From Spartobacteria bacterium LR76 (GTDB taxonomy: Bacteria; Verrucomicrobiota; Verrucomicrobiia; Chthoniobacterales; Terrimicrobiaceae), in NCBI GenBank assembly GCA_003054655.1, contig QAYZ01000014.1:434001-498000 (forward strand): 64,000 nt of DNA, written 5' to 3'. Shown piece after piece: positions 1-7,890 of the stretch (position 1 is its first letter; each line of letters begins with the position of its first letter). Position numbers and translations under genes: made by a program. Under the pieces are notes generated by a model that was given only the letters and a program-made list of their open reading frames with translations, was not told the origin of the DNA and searched no databases.

Positions 1-2
1 AG

Positions 3-461
3 GGGCATACGCCTTTCGGAGACATTTACTACTCGGAGAGCCCGGATATGTGTTTTTGGGGCAGGCATCGCTTTGTCATGGCGTCAGGCAGCCTCTGGTG
101 GGAAGGGGTGAAAATCGGCTCCGGAGCCGTGCCCATCGAAACTCCGGAAGGCTGGTTGCTGTTGTATCACGGCGTGCGAAGCAGCTGTAATGGACTCGTT
201 TACAGCATGGGTGCGGCTTTGCTCGACCTCGAAAAACCCTGGAAAGTGCGTTGCCGGCTCACTGGCCCCCTCCTGATGCCGGAGCGCGATTACGAGGTGT
301 ATGGCTCAGTGCCCAATGTCGTATTTCCTTGTGCGGCACTCCATGACGAGGCGGCTGGTCGTCTGGCTATCTACTATGGCGCGGCAGACACCCATGTCGC
401 AATCGCGTTTGCGCATCGCGATGAACTCGTCGCGAGCCTGCTCCGCTCTCCTGTCGCCTAA
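3..461 (+). CDS. GH130 glycoside phosphorylase, C-terminal part (5' end outside window)
   Basis: The reading frame is open from the first bases, so this is the last ~152 residues of a gene that starts upstream. The segments KIGSGAVPIETPEGWLL, YSMGAALLDLEKPW and VPNVVFPCAALHDE, then YYGAADTHVAIA, are the typical C-terminal half of the five-bladed propeller GH130 enzymes. These phosphorolyse or hydrolyse beta-mannosides, usually manno-oligosaccharides, in the cytoplasm. The symporter gene starts 99 bases downstream on the same strand, which suggests an uptake-plus-phosphorolysis pair. The exact linkage cannot be read from the fragment, and the catalytic Asp region is not in the window. Confidence 0.88.
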   Translation, partial: GHTPFGDIYYSESPDMCFWGRHRFVMASGSLWWEGVKIGSGAVPIETPEGWLLLYHGVRSSCNGLVYSMGAALLDLEKPWKVRCRLTGPLLMPERDYEVYGSVPNVVFPCAALHDEAAGRLAIYYGAADTHVAIAFAHRDELVASLLRSPVA

Positions 462-560
462 GGCATGGCCCATACCCCGGCATTGATGGTGGTGTGTTAT
501 CACTCCGGGGATGGTTTTAAGCGATCGGTATCCCGACCGGGAAACTGAAATTGATTCTCG

Positions 561-2543
561 ATGCATATTCTCGACTGGATTATCACGGTCGTGCCGCTCC
601 TGGTGGTGCTGCTCGTAGGTATCGTCGTGCAACGCTACATGAAAAGCGTCGCCGACTTCATGGCGGGAGGTCGATTGGCCGGGCGCTATCTCCTCGCTGT
701 GGCCAAGGGCGAAATGGAGGCGGGCCTTGTAGTGTTTGTTGCCTCTTTTGAGGTCTTCAGTCGGGCTGGCTTTACCCTGACTTGGTGGAACTGGCTGCAA
801 CCCCCGGTGTTTCTCTTCGTTGCGGTGACGGGCTTCGTCATCTATCGCTTTCGTGAAACTCGCTCTCTCACTCTCGCCCAGTTCTTCGAGATCCGGTACA
901 GCCGGAACTTTCGTGTTTTTACCGGCATGCTTGCTTTCCTCGCAGGCGTAGTGAATTTCGGGATCATCCCTGCGGTGGGGGCGCGGTTCTTCGTCTACTT
1001 TTTCAAGCTGCCCGACGAACTGACTGTTTTTTCTTTTCCGGTGCCTGCCTACGTCCTGATCATGGCGGTGCTCCTTGTCGTCACGGCTTTCATCACGCTG
1101 ACCGGCGGCATTCTTACCGTGATGATCACCAACTGCGTCGAAGGCATTCTTTCCCAAATATTCTACCTCATCATCATCGCGGGATTGGTCACGATGTTTT
1201 CCTGGTCCGACATCAGTGAGGTTCTGTCCGGGCGGCCTCCGGGGCAGTCCATGCTCAATCCGTTCGACTCGCAGGGCCTCAAGGACTTCAACATCTGGTA
1301 TGTATTGATGGGCATGTTTGTCTCCGTCTACGGAACCATGGCATGGCAAAACGCGAGCGCTTACAATTCGGCTGCCATCTCTGCGCACGAATCGCGCATG
1401 GGCGGTATCCTTGGGCGCTGGCGAGAACTGGGAAAGATCGCTGTGATCTACCTCATGGCTGCTTGCGCCGTGACATTCCTGCAAAGTCCGCATTTTGCCC
1501 AGCAGGCGACTGACGCGCATGCCGCCATCGCCGGTATTGCACAACCCACCATCCGGGATCAAATGACCATCCCGATCGCACTCTCCTATCTCCTGCCCAT
1601 TGGAATTAAAGGCGTCCTGTGCGCCGTGCTTTTAATGGGCATATTTGGAGGAGATTCCACCCACCTCCATTCGTGGGGGAGCATCTTCGTACAGGACGTT
1701 CTCGTTCCCTTGCGCAAAAAGCCTTTTTCCCCCCAGGCCCACATCAGGGCCCTCCGTCTTGCCGTTGTCGGAGTGGCCTTCTTTGCCTTTCTCTTTGGAG
1801 CGTTCTTTAGGCAGACGGAGTACATCTACATGTGGTGGAGCGTCACCACATCCATTTACGTCGGAGGAGCCGGAGTAGCCATTATCGGAGGCCTTTACTG
1901 GAAGCACGGGACAACCGCCGGAGCCTGGGCTGGCCTGTTAACAGGATCTTTCCTTTCGGTCGGTGGAATTCTTGCGCGCCAGATATTCTACACTTCCTTC
2001 CCGCTCAACGGACGGGAAATCTTCTTTTACGCGACGATCATCGCAATTCTCGTCTATGTCGTCGTCTCACTGCTTACCTGCCGCGAGAGATTCAACCTTG
2101 ATCGTATGCTGCATCGCGGACCGTACGCCATATCCGCCGTAACAGGTCAGGTCGCTGCGCACCAGCCGCCGGATAGAAGGGTAAGCTGGTGGGATCGCAT
2201 TGTCGGTATAGATGCGGAGTTCAGTCGAGGGGATCGTTGGATCGCTGGTTCCATCTTCGTTTGGACAATGAGTTTTGCACTAATAATGATCATTGGCTCG
2301 ATCTGGAACCTCCTCGCGCCGTGGCCCGTAGCAGTCTGGTCTAGTTTTTGGCATCTATCCATCATTTCGCTGCCGATCGTACTGGCAGTAATCACTGCTG
2401 TCTGGTTCACCTGGGGCGGAGTAAGCGATATGATTTCCCTCTTCCGCAGGCTCCGCATTGAAAAACAAAACCCTCTTGATGATGGTTCCGTCGCCAACCA
2501 CCGAAATCTGGATGAAGTCCGCCCACGCGTAAGTGACGGGTAG
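561..2543 (+). CDS. SSS-family sodium:solute (sugar) symporter
   Basis: A 660-residue polytopic inner-membrane protein. It opens with a hydrophobic helix (DWIITVVPLLVVLLVGIVV), then the SSS-type cytoplasmic segment SVADFMAGGRLAGRYLL, and has about 14 hydrophobic stretches; the length fits SGLT-like members. LTLAQFFEIRYSRNFR is the conserved TM3 region of sodium:solute symporters. It should couple sodium entry to uptake of a sugar or small polyol, most simply the substrate or product of the GH130 enzyme just upstream. The final ~50 residues (after FTWGGVSDMISLFRR) are polar and probably cytoplasmic. The substrate is inferred from context only. The first ATG after the GH130 stop is used; no strong Shine-Dalgarno is visible. 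Confidence 0.9.
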   Translation: MHILDWIITVVPLLVVLLVGIVVQRYMKSVADFMAGGRLAGRYLLAVAKGEMEAGLVVFVASFEVFSRAGFTLTWWNWLQPPVFLFVAVTGFVIYRFRETRSLTLAQFFEIRYSRNFRVFTGMLAFLAGVVNFGIIPAVGARFFVYFFKLPDELTVFSFPVPAYVLIMAVLLVVTAFITLTGGILTVMITNCVEGILSQIFYLIIIAGLVTMFSWSDISEVLSGRPPGQSMLNPFDSQGLKDFNIWYVLMGMFVSVYGTMAWQNASAYNSAAISAHESRMGGILGRWRELGKIAVIYLMAACAVTFLQSPHFAQQATDAHAAIAGIAQPTIRDQMTIPIALSYLLPIGIKGVLCAVLLMGIFGGDSTHLHSWGSIFVQDVLVPLRKKPFSPQAHIRALRLAVVGVAFFAFLFGAFFRQTEYIYMWWSVTTSIYVGGAGVAIIGGLYWKHGTTAGAWAGLLTGSFLSVGGILARQIFYTSFPLNGREIFFYATIIAILVYVVVSLLTCRERFNLDRMLHRGPYAISAVTGQVAAHQPPDRRVSWWDRIVGIDAEFSRGDRWIAGSIFVWTMSFALIMIIGSIWNLLAPWPVAVWSSFWHLSIISLPIVLAVITAVWFTWGGVSDMISLFRRLRIEKQNPLDDGSVANHRNLDEVRPRVSDG

Positions 2544-2659
2544 AGTTCCGTTATGGGGAACGCGAGCCTGACTTCAAACACCTGGTTTAAAAAACCAATC
2601 GATGGGATGGCTCCCCTTGAATAGATCGGAAAATCTGTATTCCAATTGCGGAAATTGTT

Positions 2660-3061
2660 TCACCGAGGCGGACGGAGAGAAACGGTCACAGACCCGCTAT
2701 TGTTGATATCCAAGGATTTTGCCGAAATGGCACCAATCAGCTTCGAGTTGACAGTTGTTCCGCCGCTGGGCGCGTTGATGGCTCCATACGCGGTTCCACT
2801 ATTGAGGGTGGTGCCGCCGCTCCAGAAATTCATCTGGAGCCATTCCAGATGAGAGGGGTCTCCAAATGTAATGCCATTGAAACGGCTGCGCACAGCTAGC
2901 GCTGTCAGCAGACAGGCGTCAGGAAGATCCGATGTGAACTCGGCCTTGCAACGTGATCGCATGTACGAGGCGGTTCCTGCGCACACCAGAGCCACGACAA
3001 TGGCTTGGAGACACATCAGGAGTGCAGCTTTTTCCAGAAGACTGCGGCAGCGTGGTTTCAT
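2660..3061 (-). CDS. Small membrane-anchored protein with DUF7305-like tail (pilus-associated?)
   Basis: 133 residues starting at the ATG at 3061, inside a longer open frame whose upstream part is antisense noise over the pilin. Residues ~10-33 form one membrane helix (ALLMCLQAIVVALVCAG). The C-terminal half carries a short right-handed repeat pattern (GTAYGAINAPSGGTTVNSK, then GAISAKSLDINNSGSV). This resembles the C-terminus of PilX/DUF7305-type proteins that accompany type IV pilus genes, in which an APxxxV...GAIxAKS motif recurs. It lies 52 bases after the pseudopilin stop on the same strand, so it is probably the last gene of that small operon. The family match is from pattern memory, and the usual long N-terminal region is missing. 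It could be a truncated remnant. Confidence 0.5.
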   Translation of the reverse strand: MKPRCRSLLEKAALLMCLQAIVVALVCAGTASYMRSRCKAEFTSDLPDACLLTALAVRSRFNGITFGDPSHLEWLQMNFWSGGTTLNSGTAYGAINAPSGGTTVNSKLIGAISAKSLDINNSGSVTVSLRPPR

Positions 3062-3113
3062 CTTCGGAGTCCCGCTCAAGGGCGGCGCAAACTTGCCTCC
3101 CTTGGAGCCGACG

Positions 3114-3626
3114 TTACCACGATTCGACGTATCTTCTGTCGGGGGGAATATTGTTGGTTTTCTTGGGATCCTGCTTTTCCGGATCAGTCCAAACAGCCAC
3201 CATCGAACGGACTTTCGTGCTTTGGTTTGTGCCCGCAGTCCTGATGTCGCTCGTGTAGTTGGAGTCGTAGGCGATCTGGTACGGGCCTCCCCAAGGATCG
3301 AGAAAGGCTCCGTCGCTATATCCACCTTTGCCCGATTTGTAGTAGGGCACCTCGAGGAAGATGATGCGACGCGCATTTGTGCCCATGAGCGCCGCCAACA
3401 AATCACCATCAACTTGGGTGTACGTATTGGTGCCCCAGACGCCCACGCCATATTCTGTTTCATAGGCGCGGCAGGCGTTGATGATTTGAACCGCGTCATT
3501 TCGAGCTTGGGTTCGTCGCGCTGTCAGAATTGCCGATCCGACCGCAGGAAAAAGAAGGGCCATCAGGATACCAATGATCGCGATGACGATGAGAAGCTCA
3601 ACGAGAGTGAAGCCTTTCGGGCGCAT
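3114..3626 (-). CDS. Type IV pilin-like / general secretion pseudopilin
   Basis: 170 residues beginning MRPKG|FTLVELLIVIAII, a canonical class III prepilin leader: cleavage after Gly, Glu at +5, followed by a ~20-residue hydrophobic helix. The start at 3626 is chosen over an upstream TTG at 3644 because AAGGAAA sits 7-8 bases before this ATG. The soluble part contains DPWGGPYQIAYDSN, the GspG-like calcium-site region. The protein would be processed by a prepilin peptidase and assemble into a pseudopilus at the cell envelope. It follows the stop of the preceding small gene by one base, so translation is probably coupled. Confidence 0.88.
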   Translation of the reverse strand: MRPKGFTLVELLIVIAIIGILMALLFPAVGSAILTARRTQARNDAVQIINACRAYETEYGVGVWGTNTYTQVDGDLLAALMGTNARRIIFLEVPYYKSGKGGYSDGAFLDPWGGPYQIAYDSNYTSDIRTAGTNQSTKVRSMVAVWTDPEKQDPKKTNNIPPDRRYVESW

Positions 3627-3627
3627 A

Positions 3628-3984
3628 TCAGTTTCCTTTCGCAATGGCAGACATGATCCAGCCCCTGGAGGTCAGTACCGGTTCACCCTGTCCCGCCGCA
3701 GAAAGGGCAGCCAATACGGCTTTGGCATCCGTAGCGGAAATCTTTCCAGACTGGACCTGTTCGTCGAGAAAGGCGGGGAAGGTGGCCGCATGGACCGACA
3801 TCCCGCTGCCGAGATGAAATGTGCGGAGAAAGGGTGCAACCACGTCGGTCTGAACATCCAGCGCCGCCTGGAGATCGTGGATTCGCTGTTCGCTTCGCGC
3901 CGTGGAGGAATGAAGCCAGGACGAGGCAATGAGGGTGGCTGCCGCCGCCGTGAGCACGATCGTGAGGGGTACCGGAAAGTTCAT
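3628..3984 (-). CDS. Small exported/membrane protein of pseudopilin operon
   Basis: 118 residues with an N-terminal signal-anchor (residues ~5-24, PLTIVLTAAAATLIASSW) and no lipobox. The remainder is soluble and helical, with no motif I recognise; SGKISATDAKAVLAALSAAG looks like an EF-hand-less helical pair. Its TGA is one base before the pseudopilin ATG, which marks the two as cotranscribed. The role is unknown; a periplasmic accessory of the pilin is an inference from position only. Confidence 0.6.
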   Translation of the reverse strand: MNFPVPLTIVLTAAAATLIASSWLHSSTARSEQRIHDLQAALDVQTDVVAPFLRTFHLGSGMSVHAATFPAFLDEQVQSGKISATDAKAVLAALSAAGQGEPVLTSRGWIMSAIAKGN

Positions 3985-4090
3985 GGATCGAGAGGTTCAA
4001 CCGGAGAAATACGCCCAGGGAGGGAACAAATCCAGAAGAAAGTTACCACTAATGGGAACTTTGTGGGATTGACGTGCCGTAAGGTTGGGA

Positions 4091-4327
4091 GTGCCCGGAA
4101 GAAGTTCGCCCGCAGGGAAGAAGAACTATTTTGGCCCCCGCTTGAAGACCTTGCGGAAGGCCAGGAAGTCCCGTGCCGTCGACGTGATCGCCCGTCTGGG
4201 CACACTAGGGTGGGACGTGACTGCCCAGACCTATAGCGAGATTGAATCCGGCAAACGCATGCTGGCCGATACCGAGCTCATGCTCATCCTCCGGGTGCTC
4301 GGCGCCTCGCTGCGGGATCTCGAGTAA
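4091..4327 (+). CDS. Small XRE-family helix-turn-helix regulator
   Basis: About 78 residues. FGPRLKTLRKARK, then QTYSEIESGKRMLADTELM and ILRVLGASLRDLE, reproduce the order of an XRE/Cro helix-turn-helix: basic first helix, recognition helix ending in IESGKR, closing hydrophobic helix. The insert between helices 1 and 3 (SRAVDVIARLGTLGWDV) is a little longer than usual. The start is uncertain: GTG at 4091, with AAGG seven bases upstream, is preferred over TTG at 4085. It sits at the left edge of the accessory region before the recombinase, as small regulators often do on mobile islands. The regulatory target is unknown. Confidence 0.65.
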   Translation: MPGRSSPAGKKNYFGPRLKTLRKARKSRAVDVIARLGTLGWDVTAQTYSEIESGKRMLADTELMLILRVLGASLRDLE

Positions 4328-4427
4328 GGCTTCTCGCAAAGGGACGGAGCATTCATTTCCAGGAGGGTTCGGACGCTTCCTGTTCTGGCGAACACGCGTC
4401 GAACGCTCGGAGAGATTGGGGAGGGGT

Positions 4428-4604
4428 ATGACTGTTGTTTCTCTTCTGATTGCCCTCTGGCTTTTGTCCGTTATCGGCGAAGTGACCTGTGGCCTGGCCC
4501 GCATCCTCTGGGGCACCCTTCTCCTGGCCTCCGCCGTCCTGCTCTGGCTTCTGGGGCTGCTGGATACTCTCTGCCACCTAGCCATGGGCCGGACGCCGCG
4601 CTGA
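4428..4604 (+). CDS. Tiny hydrophobic membrane protein
   Basis: 58 residues, mostly two hydrophobic helices (VVSLLIALWLLSVIGEV and WGTLLLASAVLLWLLGLL) separated by a short polar turn. The ATG at 4428 has an excellent GGGGAGGGG ribosome binding site immediately upstream, the main reason to believe it. No homologue is recognised. It lies between the XRE regulator and the recombinase and may belong to the island's left-end module. Confidence 0.45.
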   Translation: MTVVSLLIALWLLSVIGEVTCGLARILWGTLLLASAVLLWLLGLLDTLCHLAMGRTPR

Positions 4605-4801
4605 AGGCAGCCGGATGGGGAAGGGGACCTGTTCTCTGGAATCCATGCCGGAGAGAGCGACCAAGGCGGATGCACGCACCCTTTGTCCGGAAACGGTGCG
4701 TCGCCCTCGGGAGACGGGAGTCACGGGCAAGCCCCAAAGCCACCGGCGAGCCTGTCGTCCTGCCGGGCTGAGGGGGGCAAGGAGGGAGGAGAGGGGAACT
4801 C

Positions 4802-5395
4802 TTGGAAAACCCCATGCGCGGCTGCCGCCCTCTGACCGATCTCGAAATCTCCCGTCTTCTCACCCTTCTCCCGACCTCAATGCCCTATCGGGAACGGACG
4901 CTGATCGTGCTCGGCCTCCGCACCGGCCTGCGGCTGACCTCCATGCTCAGCCTGCGGATCGGCGATGTCGCGATCGCAGGCATCATCCAGACCCGCATCC
5001 GGGTCCGCCGTCGGACCACCAAGGGAAAGCGCTTCGGCTTCGACATGCCGCTCCATCCCCAGGCCGTCGCCACCCTTCAGGATTACGTAGCGACCCTCTC
5101 CGACCGCCGTCCCGGCGCCTTTCTCTTCCCCGGCCGCAAGCCCGGCACCCGCCTTTCCCGCACCGCCGGCTGGCGAGCGATCAAGAAGGCGTTTCGAATC
5201 GCCGGAATCGAGGGTGCTCCAACCGAGATCGGTACTCACACCCTGAGAAAGACCTTTGCCCGCCTCATCTACTCCGCTCTCGGTCACGATCTGGTCCGTA
5301 CCAGCTACGCCCTGCGCCACGCCTCAGTTTCCACGACCGTCGAATACCTTTCCTTCTGCGAGGAGGAGGTGGATGCGGCGATTTTGCGTATGTAG
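4802..5395 (+). CDS. Tyrosine recombinase/integrase, catalytic domain only
   Basis: 197 residues with the full tyrosine-recombinase catalytic set: R44 in LRTGLRLTSML, H146-x-x-R149 in THTLRK, H173 in LRHAS and Y182 in VEYL. It performs site-specific strand exchange through a 3'-phosphotyrosine intermediate. The N-terminal SAM-like core-binding domain (~100 residues) of normal integrases is absent, so DNA binding must rely on the catalytic domain or a partner. TTG at 4802 is preferred because an AGGGG box precedes it; ATG at 4814 is the alternative. It lies 170 bases before hsdM and could have mobilised the restriction island. Confidence 0.85.
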   Translation: MENPMRGCRPLTDLEISRLLTLLPTSMPYRERTLIVLGLRTGLRLTSMLSLRIGDVAIAGIIQTRIRVRRRTTKGKRFGFDMPLHPQAVATLQDYVATLSDRRPGAFLFPGRKPGTRLSRTAGWRAIKKAFRIAGIEGAPTEIGTHTLRKTFARLIYSALGHDLVRTSYALRHASVSTTVEYLSFCEEEVDAAILRM

Positions 5396-5398
5396 CCC

Positions 5399-5446
5399 CC
5401 GGAAATCCCCTTTCTTTTCCGGCGGTCGGGGCCACCGGGTTTTTCT
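5399..5446 (+). terminator. Inverted repeats after integrase, possible weak terminator
   Basis: Directly after the integrase stop, CCGGAAA and TTTCCGG (5399-5405 and 5416-5422) form a 7-bp stem with a 10-nt loop. A second short stem CGGT/ACCG (5423-5426 and 5434-5437) leads into a T-run at 5440-5444. Together they could terminate the integrase transcript before hsdM, or be part of a recombination site. The second stem is short, so this is tentative. Confidence 0.35.
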
Positions 5447-5565
5447 CGTCAAAATGCCCGGATTTGAGAAGCTTCCGGGCTTGTGTACAGCCTTTCTCTC
5501 CGCTCCATACAACTGGTAGTTCGCTTCCCCGCGGTTCCCTGCTGGCTTGACTAAATTCCTCTCCT

Positions 5566-7890
5566 ATGGATCAAGCGCAACTCAACTGGCTCACCAACTT
5601 TATCTGGAACATCGCGGATGACGTCCTGCGGGATGTTTATGTTCGCGGCAAGTACCGCGACGTCATTCTCCCCATGACCGTTCTGCGCAGGCTCGATGCG
5701 GTGCTGGAACCCACCAAGCAAGCCGTCCTCGAAATGAAGGCCGCGCTTGACCGGGAAGGCGTCACCAACCAGGACGACGCCCTCCGGGCCGCCTCCGGCC
5801 AGGCATTCTACAACACCTCCCCATTTCTCCTCCGGGATCTCAAGTCCCGCGCCACGCAGCAAAAGCTCCGCGACGACTTCGAGGCCTACCTCGACGGCTT
5901 CTCGCCCAATGTGCAGGACATCCTGACCAACTTCGAGTTCCGCAACCAGATCCCGCGCCTTTCGAAGGCCGACGCTCTCGGTCAGCTCATTGAGAAGTTC
6001 CTCGACAAGGACATCAATCTCAGCCCCCAGCCCTCGGGCGACCTACCCGGACTCGACAACCACAGCATGGGCACGATGTTCGAGGAGCTCGTGCGTCGCT
6101 TCAATGAGGACAACAACGAAGAGGCTGGCGAGCACTGGACGCCGCGCGACGCCGTGCGGCTCATGGCCAATCTCATGTTCCTCCCCGTGGCCGATCAGAT
6201 CGAGAGCGGCACCTACCTCCTTTACGATTGCGCCTGCGGGACAGGCGGTATGCTCACCGTCGCCGAGGAGACGCTTCAGCAGATCGCCAGGGCCCACCGC
6301 AAGCGGGTCGCCACGCATCTTTACGGCCAGGAGATCAATGGCGAAACCTACGCTATCTGCAAAGCCGACCTCCTGCTCAAGGGCGACGGCGATGCTGCCG
6401 ACAACATCATTGGCGGCCCCGAGCACAGCACACTGTCAAACGACGCCTTTCGCTCCCGCGAGTTCGACTTCATGCTTGCCAACCCGCCCTACGGCAAGAG
6501 CTGGAAAAGCGATCTTGAGCGCATGGGTGGCAAGGCCGGCCTGCGCGACCCGCGCTTCCGTGTGATGCATGGCGATGAGGAGCTCTCCCTCATCACCCGC
6601 AGCAGCGACGGCCAGATGCTTTTCCTGGCTAACATGCTCAGCAAGATGAAGCACGACACCCCGCTGGGCAGCCGTATCGCCGAGGTGCACAATGGCTCCT
6701 CGCTTTTCACCGGCGATGCCGGGCAGGGTGAGAGCAATATCCGGCGCTGGATCATTGAAAATGACTGGCTGGAGGCCATCGTGGCCCTGCCGCTAAACAT
6801 GTTTTACAATACCGGCATCGCCACCTACGTCTGGGTGCTGACGAACCGGAAGCCCGAGCACCGCCGGGGCAAGGTCCAGCTCATCGATGCCACCCAGTGG
6901 TTCCGCCCGCTGCGGAAAAATATGGGCAAGAAAAACTGCGAGCTTTCCCCGGAGGACGTGCAGCGCATCTGCGATACCTTCCTGAGATTTGAGGAGACCA
7001 CGCAGTCCAAGATCTTCCCCAATGCCGCCTTTGGCTATTGGAAGGTCCGGGTGGATCGCCCGCTCCGCCTGCACAGTCAGCTCACCCGCCAGCGTATCGA
7101 CGCGCTCCGCTTCGCCTCGGGAGACGAGGGCGTTCGGGCCAGCCTGTACGACGCACTCGGCGACGACCTCTTTGAGAATCCCCGCGCCGTTCGCGAGGAG
7201 CTCGTCAGGCTCGTGACCGAGTGGGGGCAGGCCGAGGCAGGAGATGAGGATGATGCCGAGGCGGGTTCCGCCGCCAGGGGGCTGTCAGAAAAGACGAAGA
7301 AAAAGCTCCTCGACCTGTCCACCTGGCAGCGCGACGCCGATCTGATCACCACCGCCACCCGGCTTCGGCAGGTCCTCGGCGACGGGCTCTTCGAGGATCA
7401 CAATGTCTTCCTCGAGCAGGTCGAGTCTGCCCGCGGGGATCTGGGAATCAAAGCCAGCGCCGCCGAGATGAAGCTCATCATCAACGCCGTGAGTTGGCGC
7501 GAGGAGTCCGCCCCTCCCGTGATCAAGAAGGTCCACAAGCCCGGCAAGGCTCAACCCGATCCCCTGCGCGGCCTCTACGAGGTCGTGATCGGCGGCAAGC
7601 GGTGCGTCGTCGAGTACGAGACAGACACCGAGCTGCGCGACTACGAGCAGATCCCGCTCCTCGAGGAGGGAGGCATCGAGGCCTTTATCCGCCGCGAGGT
7701 TCTGCCCTATACCCCCGACGCCTGGATCGTCGAGTCGGAGACCAAGGTCGGCTACGAGATCAGCTTTACCCGCCACTTCTACCAGCCGCCGCAGCTTCGC
7801 ATGCTGGCTGAGATCGCCGCCGACATCCGGGCGCTGGAGCAGGAGACCGAGGGACTGCTTTCCGAGATTACTAAAGGAGCCACGACATGA
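5566..7890 (+). CDS. hsdM: Type I restriction-modification system methyltransferase subunit HsdM
   Basis: 774 residues. The N-terminal helical HsdM domain (LTNFIWNIADDVLRDVYVRG) is followed by an N6-adenine methylase: AdoMet motif I DCACGTGG at ~221-228 and the catalytic NPPY at ~306-309 (NPPYGKSW). It methylates adenines in the sequence defined by HsdS. The C-terminal ~290 residues after the methylase core (YEVVIGGKRCVVEYETDTELRD region) are an extension that makes it clearly longer than the classical ~500-residue HsdM. The stop overlaps the start of the next gene by 4 nt (ATGA), so it opens the tightly coupled defence operon. Confidence 0.95.
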   Translation: MDQAQLNWLTNFIWNIADDVLRDVYVRGKYRDVILPMTVLRRLDAVLEPTKQAVLEMKAALDREGVTNQDDALRAASGQAFYNTSPFLLRDLKSRATQQKLRDDFEAYLDGFSPNVQDILTNFEFRNQIPRLSKADALGQLIEKFLDKDINLSPQPSGDLPGLDNHSMGTMFEELVRRFNEDNNEEAGEHWTPRDAVRLMANLMFLPVADQIESGTYLLYDCACGTGGMLTVAEETLQQIARAHRKRVATHLYGQEINGETYAICKADLLLKGDGDAADNIIGGPEHSTLSNDAFRSREFDFMLANPPYGKSWKSDLERMGGKAGLRDPRFRVMHGDEELSLITRSSDGQMLFLANMLSKMKHDTPLGSRIAEVHNGSSLFTGDAGQGESNIRRWIIENDWLEAIVALPLNMFYNTGIATYVWVLTNRKPEHRRGKVQLIDATQWFRPLRKNMGKKNCELSPEDVQRICDTFLRFEETTQSKIFPNAAFGYWKVRVDRPLRLHSQLTRQRIDALRFASGDEGVRASLYDALGDDLFENPRAVREELVRLVTEWGQAEAGDEDDAEAGSAARGLSEKTKKKLLDLSTWQRDADLITTATRLRQVLGDGLFEDHNVFLEQVESARGDLGIKASAAEMKLIINAVSWREESAPPVIKKVHKPGKAQPDPLRGLYEVVIGGKRCVVEYETDTELRDYEQIPLLEEGGIEAFIRREVLPYTPDAWIVESETKVGYEISFTRHFYQPPQLRMLAEIAADIRALEQETEGLLSEITKGATT

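Noticed and set aside
306-1562. 418-codon minus-strand frame over the symporter
   Set aside because: Charged, repeat-poor sequence with no motif, while the plus strand encodes a clear SSS protein.
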